36,075 nucleotides of DNA from assembly GCA_902475435.1 (NCBI GenBank), contig CABRZL010000014.1, positions 1-36,075 on the forward strand, read 5' to 3'. Source of the DNA: an uncultured Eubacteriales bacterium (GTDB taxonomy: Bacteria; Bacillota; Clostridia; Oscillospirales; Oscillospiraceae). Of this stretch, positions 32,712 to 36,075 are shown piece after piece. The translations under genes were made by a program, and so were the position numbers. The first letter of the stretch is position 1. Every line of letters begins with the position of its first letter. The notes under the pieces are model-generated. The model had not been told where the DNA came from. It searched no databases and was given only the letters and a program-made list of their open reading frames with translations.

Positions 32712-33851
32712 ATGCGTTATCGTTCTTATCGCAACACCAGTGTTTGCACTTCTCTATTGGGCATGGGGTGTATGCGTTTACCCAACATTGATGGAGATCG
32801 CACAAGAATTGACACGGAAAAGGCGCAAGCACTCATTGATCTTTGTTTTCAAAATGGGGTCAACTATTTTGATACCGCTTATGTCTATGGAAATGGCGCC
32901 TCTGAACGTTTTCTTGGCCAGGCGCTGTCTAAATACCCAAGAAACAGTTTTTACCTAGCCGACAAAATGCCTTCCTGGCTGCTAAAATCACACAAAGATG
33001 TAGAACGTATTTTTCAGGAAGAGTTGGAGCGCTGTGGCGTTGACTATTTCGACTTCTATCTCTGCCATAACGTCAGTGAAGATACGCTGGATGCTTATTT
33101 AGATCCGGCACTGGGGGTAATTCCCTTTTTAGAAGAAATGCAGCGCCAGGGAAAGATTCGCTATTTGGGCTTTTCCTCCCACGGGACCCCAAAGATGCTC
33201 CAAACATTTGCAGATTTGCGCCCGTGGGACTTTGCACAAATACAGTTGAATTATCTGGATTGGACATTTCAGGACGCAAAACAGCAGTATGAAATCCTGA
33301 CAGAACGAAATATCCCCATTATGGTCATGGAACCTCTCCGGGGTGGACGGCTAGCCTCTCTTTGCCCTGAGGCCAATGAGCTGTTACAGCAAATTCACCC
33401 GGATCACTCCATCGCCTCTTGGGCATTCCGATTCGCCGCCGAGCTGCCAAATGTTCAAGTGGTTCTCAGCGGTATGAATGCCATAGACCAGCTTCAAGAT
33501 AATCTGCACACTCTTGCCACGGAAAAGCCTTTGACCATCGAAGAACGTGAAGTGTTAGATCGTGCCATAGCTATTTTCCAAAAGAAATTTATCATACCAT
33601 GCACCGGTTGCAACTACTGTTCCGGATGTCCCATGGAGTTGGATATTCCGGTCTTTTTGAAGGCATATAATGAATACGCAATATCTAAATCTCCTACAGC
33701 GCTAGCCTCCATTCTTGAATATCCTGGGGATCGTCAACCTAAGACATGTGTAGGCTGTAATCAGTGTGCGGAACACTGTCCGCAACACATTGATATTCCA
33801 CGATATATGTTGTCACTGGCAGAGACCATTAGCAAAATACCAACCTCGTGA
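32712..33851 (+). CDS. Aldo/keto reductase with C-terminal ferredoxin-type iron-sulfur motifs
   Basis: A 379-residue protein. The N-terminal TIM barrel has the aldo/keto reductase tetrad: D54 and Y59 in FDTAYVYG, K85 in LADKMP and H119 in YLCHN. GFSSHG, MEPLRGG and VVLSGM are further family signs. The C-terminus has two cysteine groups, C297, C300, C303 and C306 (CTGCNYCSGCP) and C346, C349, C352 and C356 (CVGCNQCAEHCPQ), each followed by DIP, suggesting bound 4Fe-4S clusters. This class is common in anaerobes; substrates and electron partners are unknown. The ATG at 32712 has TGGAGG five bases upstream, which rules out the longer frame upstream. Confidence 0.92.
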   Translation: MRYRSYRNTSVCTSLLGMGCMRLPNIDGDRTRIDTEKAQALIDLCFQNGVNYFDTAYVYGNGASERFLGQALSKYPRNSFYLADKMPSWLLKSHKDVERIFQEELERCGVDYFDFYLCHNVSEDTLDAYLDPALGVIPFLEEMQRQGKIRYLGFSSHGTPKMLQTFADLRPWDFAQIQLNYLDWTFQDAKQQYEILTERNIPIMVMEPLRGGRLASLCPEANELLQQIHPDHSIASWAFRFAAELPNVQVVLSGMNAIDQLQDNLHTLATEKPLTIEEREVLDRAIAIFQKKFIIPCTGCNYCSGCPMELDIPVFLKAYNEYAISKSPTALASILEYPGDRQPKTCVGCNQCAEHCPQHIDIPRYMLSLAETISKIPTS

Positions 33852-33878
33852 TACGTCTTTGGCTTCCTGTTTTTCTCA

Positions 33879-33907
33879 TTGACTTTCTATATGATACTAT
33901 TTATAAT
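33879..33907 (+). promoter_or_regulatory. Promoter of the LCP gene
   Basis: On the plus strand, -35 TTGACT (33879-33884, five of six), 17-base spacer, perfect -10 TATAAT (33902-33907). The start is expected near 33914, inside a 13-base palindrome at 33911-33923 (TAGATT A AATCTA). Confidence 0.8.
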
Positions 33908-33945
33908 GAATAGATTAAATCTAAAAACAATTTAGGAATGATGAT

Positions 33946-35490
33946 ATGAAATTATTTGGGAACTCTCACTCCAAAAAAAGCAGTTTTTCCGCTCATTCTG
34001 TTTCGCAGGATCATGAAGATCCCATGGAGGATGTCAATTTCTCAGACGATGATGATTTAGATGATTCCTTTGATGATACAGACGAACTTCCTTTGGATGA
34101 TTCGCAATCTTCAGAAGATCCGGTTTCCTTTGACACGGACCAGGAAGACGAAGAAGCACAGTCTTTCCAAACAAAATTGTCCGGTGTATCTTCTTTTTTC
34201 AAAAACATGTCCAGCCGAAAAATAATGGTTCTCAGCGCAGTATGTTCCCTGGTAATTGTGCTGGCCGCCGCCGCTTTATTTGTGAATTACTTCCTGAATC
34301 TTATTAACTATCAAGCAGCTAACAGCGATTACTTTGCCACAGTAGGCGCCGGCGAGGCGCTCCCGGAAGAAAGTCCGATCAACTCCAAGTTGGCAGCCAT
34401 GGACGAGGCAGAAGCCGCTTCCAGTTTGGAAGCAACACCGGAAGAACTGGCTCAATGGAACCGACAGATAGAAAACGTTGTATCCGGTGATGGTTCCTAC
34501 GAAGTCCCCATCTCAGAGGATGTTTATAATATTTTGTTGATCGGTTCCGATACCCGTGAATCCGGTGCAGTGGGTCGCTCCGACGCTATGATTTTGGTAT
34601 CAATCAATCAAAAAACGGAGACGATCTATCTCACAAGTTTTTTGCGGGATTGTTACGTGCATATTCCTGACTATGGAAACACTCGCCTGAATCACGCCTT
34701 TGCTTACGGCGGCCCCGCTTTACTGGAGGAAACGCTGGAAGAGAATTTCAAAGTTCATGTAGATCGTTATGTAGCGGTAGATTTCTATTCTTTTATGGAC
34801 GTCATTGACATTCTTGGCGGTGTATGGATTAACGTTACAGAAGAAGAACAGGAAATTACCAACGACTATATCTGGTCTATGAACAACCTCATGGGCGAGG
34901 AATGGAGCGAGGACTACTTATGGTCCTCTGGTTGGCAGCTGCTCAATGGCAAACAGGCTCTCTGCTATGCTCGAAACCGCTATACCGGCAACGACTATGA
35001 GCGAACTCAGCGCCAGCGTACCATCATTAACCAAATAATCAATGGCGCTATGGAAGCATCTCCCTCTACGTTGGTGTCTCTGGCCCAGGTCATCTTGCCG
35101 CAAATTACTACGGATCTGGAAAAATCAGAAATTCTCTCCTATGCTGCCAACATTGGCGCTTATCTTGACTACGATGTTGTGTCCCAGCAAATTCCGGCAG
35201 CCGACACTTATTCTAGTGCTATGATCGACGGAATGAGCGTTATCAGACTCGATTTGGACGAAAATATTGAGTACCTTCAGGGCACCATATATGCCGGAAC
35301 AGAATATGGTTTCCCCATTCCCGATACTCAGGATGCTTCAGACTATGGCGCCACCGGATATACGGAGGATGAAGAGGACGAAGATCGAGAAACAAACGGC
35401 ACTAAGAGTCCATACCCCAGCGCATCTCCGTCTTCCAGTCCAAAACCCAGTTTGAACGTAAGTCCCTCCTCAAGTCCATCTAATAGATGA
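33946..35490 (+). CDS. LytR-CpsA-Psr (LCP) family cell-wall polymer ligase
   Basis: LCP proteins attach teichoic acids or other polymers from undecaprenyl carriers to peptidoglycan on the outside of the cell. This 514-residue protein has a cytoplasmic N-terminus of about 92 residues that is strongly acidic (Asp, Glu, Ser). One membrane helix follows (about 93-117), then the external LCP domain from about 195. The domain includes LLIGSDTRESG, VGRSDAMI, TSFLRDCYVHIP, RLNHAFAYGG and CYARNRYTGNDYERTQRQR, with the arginines and aspartates that hold the pyrophosphate. The last 50 or so residues form an acidic stretch and a Ser/Pro-rich tail, likely spanning or lying in the wall. TTAGGA precedes the ATG at 33946. 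Strong promoter and terminator flank the gene. Confidence 0.93.
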   Translation: MKLFGNSHSKKSSFSAHSVSQDHEDPMEDVNFSDDDDLDDSFDDTDELPLDDSQSSEDPVSFDTDQEDEEAQSFQTKLSGVSSFFKNMSSRKIMVLSAVCSLVIVLAAAALFVNYFLNLINYQAANSDYFATVGAGEALPEESPINSKLAAMDEAEAASSLEATPEELAQWNRQIENVVSGDGSYEVPISEDVYNILLIGSDTRESGAVGRSDAMILVSINQKTETIYLTSFLRDCYVHIPDYGNTRLNHAFAYGGPALLEETLEENFKVHVDRYVAVDFYSFMDVIDILGGVWINVTEEEQEITNDYIWSMNNLMGEEWSEDYLWSSGWQLLNGKQALCYARNRYTGNDYERTQRQRTIINQIINGAMEASPSTLVSLAQVILPQITTDLEKSEILSYAANIGAYLDYDVVSQQIPAADTYSSAMIDGMSVIRLDLDENIEYLQGTIYAGTEYGFPIPDTQDASDYGATGYTEDEEDEDRETNGTKSPYPSASPSSSPKPSLNVSPSSSPSNR

Positions 35491-35509
35491 ATTTCTTAAA
35501 AAATCTACT

Positions 35510-35540
35510 CCATACCGCTGATTGGCGGTATGGTTTTTTT
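35510..35540 (+). terminator. Intrinsic terminator of the LCP gene
   Basis: A 9-bp stem (35510-35518 with 35525-35533), 6-base loop, then seven T (35534-35540), 20 bases after the LCP stop codon. A textbook rho-independent terminator. Confidence 0.92.
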
Positions 35541-35579
35541 ATAAGCTGTTAAGCTTTTTTAAATTTTTGATGGGCATAG

Positions 35580-35608
35580 TTGAATTTTATATGAAACTGT
35601 GATATGTT
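35580..35608 (+). promoter_or_regulatory. Candidate promoter of the last gene
   Basis: On the plus strand, -35 TTGAAT (35580-35585), 17-base spacer, -10 TATGTT (35603-35608) with an upstream TGa (extended -10). Leader about 70 bases. It contains an imperfect small hairpin (CCTGA/TCAGG, near 35660-35671) next to the ribosome site. Confidence 0.5.
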
Positions 35609-35685
35609 ATGCCGTGCATTTACTTGGATTTTACCGAAAATTCTAAAAAAAGCCCATTCCCTGACATCAGGAAAGGAGTTCCATC

Positions 35686-36075
35686 ATGTCTGAATATCAA
35701 ACACCGATTCCGGAAAATCCAAAGCCGGAACATTCAGGGGATTGTAATGTCTCCGACGGTGTCGGAGACGCTTCCGCAGCGGAAGCGATTGAACCCGAGA
35801 AAAATGATACCACTTCTGACTCTTTTGCAAAAAGCACAATGCCGCTTACCGGTCCGGTACTGCGACGAACTCTATGGCGTGAGTGGCGAGGAAGTCTTCT
35901 GACATTTTGTTTTGTCAGTATCTATACGGAGTTGTGTCTGCATATATGCATTTATCACAGTGCGGACGGCAGAATCATCTACCCAATCTTTTTTGCAACC
36001 ATTGTGGGCATTGTCTGTTCTCTGATTTCCTCATCTCTTCCTAAAATACCCGGACGTGTTTTAGCGGTGGTCTTG
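35686..36075 (+). CDS. Membrane protein, N-terminal part, possibly an LTA synthase-like sulfatase-fold protein
   Basis: An incomplete open reading frame of 130 codons that runs off the right edge. The ATG at 35686 has AAAGGAG seven bases upstream. The first 60 residues are hydrophilic and acidic (MSEYQTPIPENPKPEHSGD...). A basic stretch (LRRTLWREWRG) and a membrane helix follow (LLTFCFVSIYTELCLH), then a second one (YPIFFATIVGIVCSLISSSL). The ending LPKIPGRVLAVVL recalls the early membrane part of LTA synthase-like proteins in Clostridia, and the LCP gene just upstream fits a cell envelope role. No catalytic part is visible, so the assignment is tentative. Two strong hairpins lie within the coding sequence at 35749-35787. 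Confidence 0.45.
   Translation, partial: MSEYQTPIPENPKPEHSGDCNVSDGVGDASAAEAIEPEKNDTTSDSFAKSTMPLTGPVLRRTLWREWRGSLLTFCFVSIYTELCLHICIYHSADGRIIYPIFFATIVGIVCSLISSSLPKIPGRVLAVVL

Noticed and set aside
34011..34208. Small minus-strand Ser/Lys-rich reading frame opposite the LCP gene
   Set aside because: It mirrors the Asp/Glu/Ser-rich head of the LCP protein and has no separate support.
1..36075. Defence system, toxin-antitoxin pair, prophage, insertion sequence or CRISPR
   Set aside because: Neighbouring genes leave gaps under 250 bases. All genes fit core or metabolic families, and no transposase, integrase or spacer-repeat pattern is seen.

Overview
The window is an almost gap-free stretch of bacterial chromosome with 31 genes, most of them core housekeeping genes. 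I see no rRNA, tRNA, CRISPR array, insertion sequence or phage gene. The set points to a Clostridia-type Firmicute, probably an Oscillospirales-like gut anaerobe. The evidence is the murB-rapZ-yvcK-whiA cluster, SepF and DivIVA, a DnaE-type replicase, a Crh-like HPr, a ferredoxin-type aldo/keto reductase, a domain-permuted GH3 glycosidase, strong AGGAGG ribosome-binding sites and intermediate GC content. The genus cannot be fixed from sequence reading alone.

Layout. (1) Positions 1-7374, minus strand: a promoter at 7346-7374 drives murB, rapZ, yvcK, whiA, a NUDIX hydrolase and dnaE, whose 3' end lies outside the window. (2) Positions 7445-23179, minus strand: a Crh-like HPr gene with its own promoter, then after 176 bases a tightly packed run of twelve genes: miaB, mutS, CPBP protease, mutL, uppP, ProXp-ala-like deacylase, miaA, HlyD-like protein, yggS, sepF, divIVA and ileS. 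It ends at a 16-bp hairpin. This run links mismatch repair, tRNA position-37 modification, translation quality control, undecaprenyl phosphate recycling and cell division. (3) Positions 23131-24522, plus strand: mtaB alone, with a promoter that appears to overlap the divergent HPr promoter, and its own terminator. (4) Positions 24558-31716, minus strand: a GH3 glycosidase, a CBS-pair protein and the glycolytic set pgk-tpiA-eno preceded by trmL. Several of these units have recognisable promoters and terminators. (5) Positions 31831-36075, plus strand: HAD phosphatase, aldo/keto reductase, an LCP-family cell-wall ligase, and the start of a membrane protein that may be an LTA synthase.

How the genes connect. 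Envelope and division functions recur: murB, uppP, sepF, divIVA, whiA, yvcK, rapZ, LCP. So do functions acting at the tRNA anticodon loop: miaA and miaB at A37, mtaB at t6A37, trmL at position 34. In Bacillus subtilis the NUDIX gene yvcI, yvcJ (rapZ), yvcK, whiA (yvcL) and crh form one operon. Here the first four kinds of gene are together, while the Crh-like gene lies about 15 kb away.

I found no clearly undescribed system. The best leads are the permuted GH3 enzyme, a solitary HlyD-like protein inside the division cluster, the Crh-like HPr with an overlapping divergent promoter, an RNA hairpin between sepF and divIVA, palindromes at two predicted start sites, and twin hairpins inside the last open reading frame.
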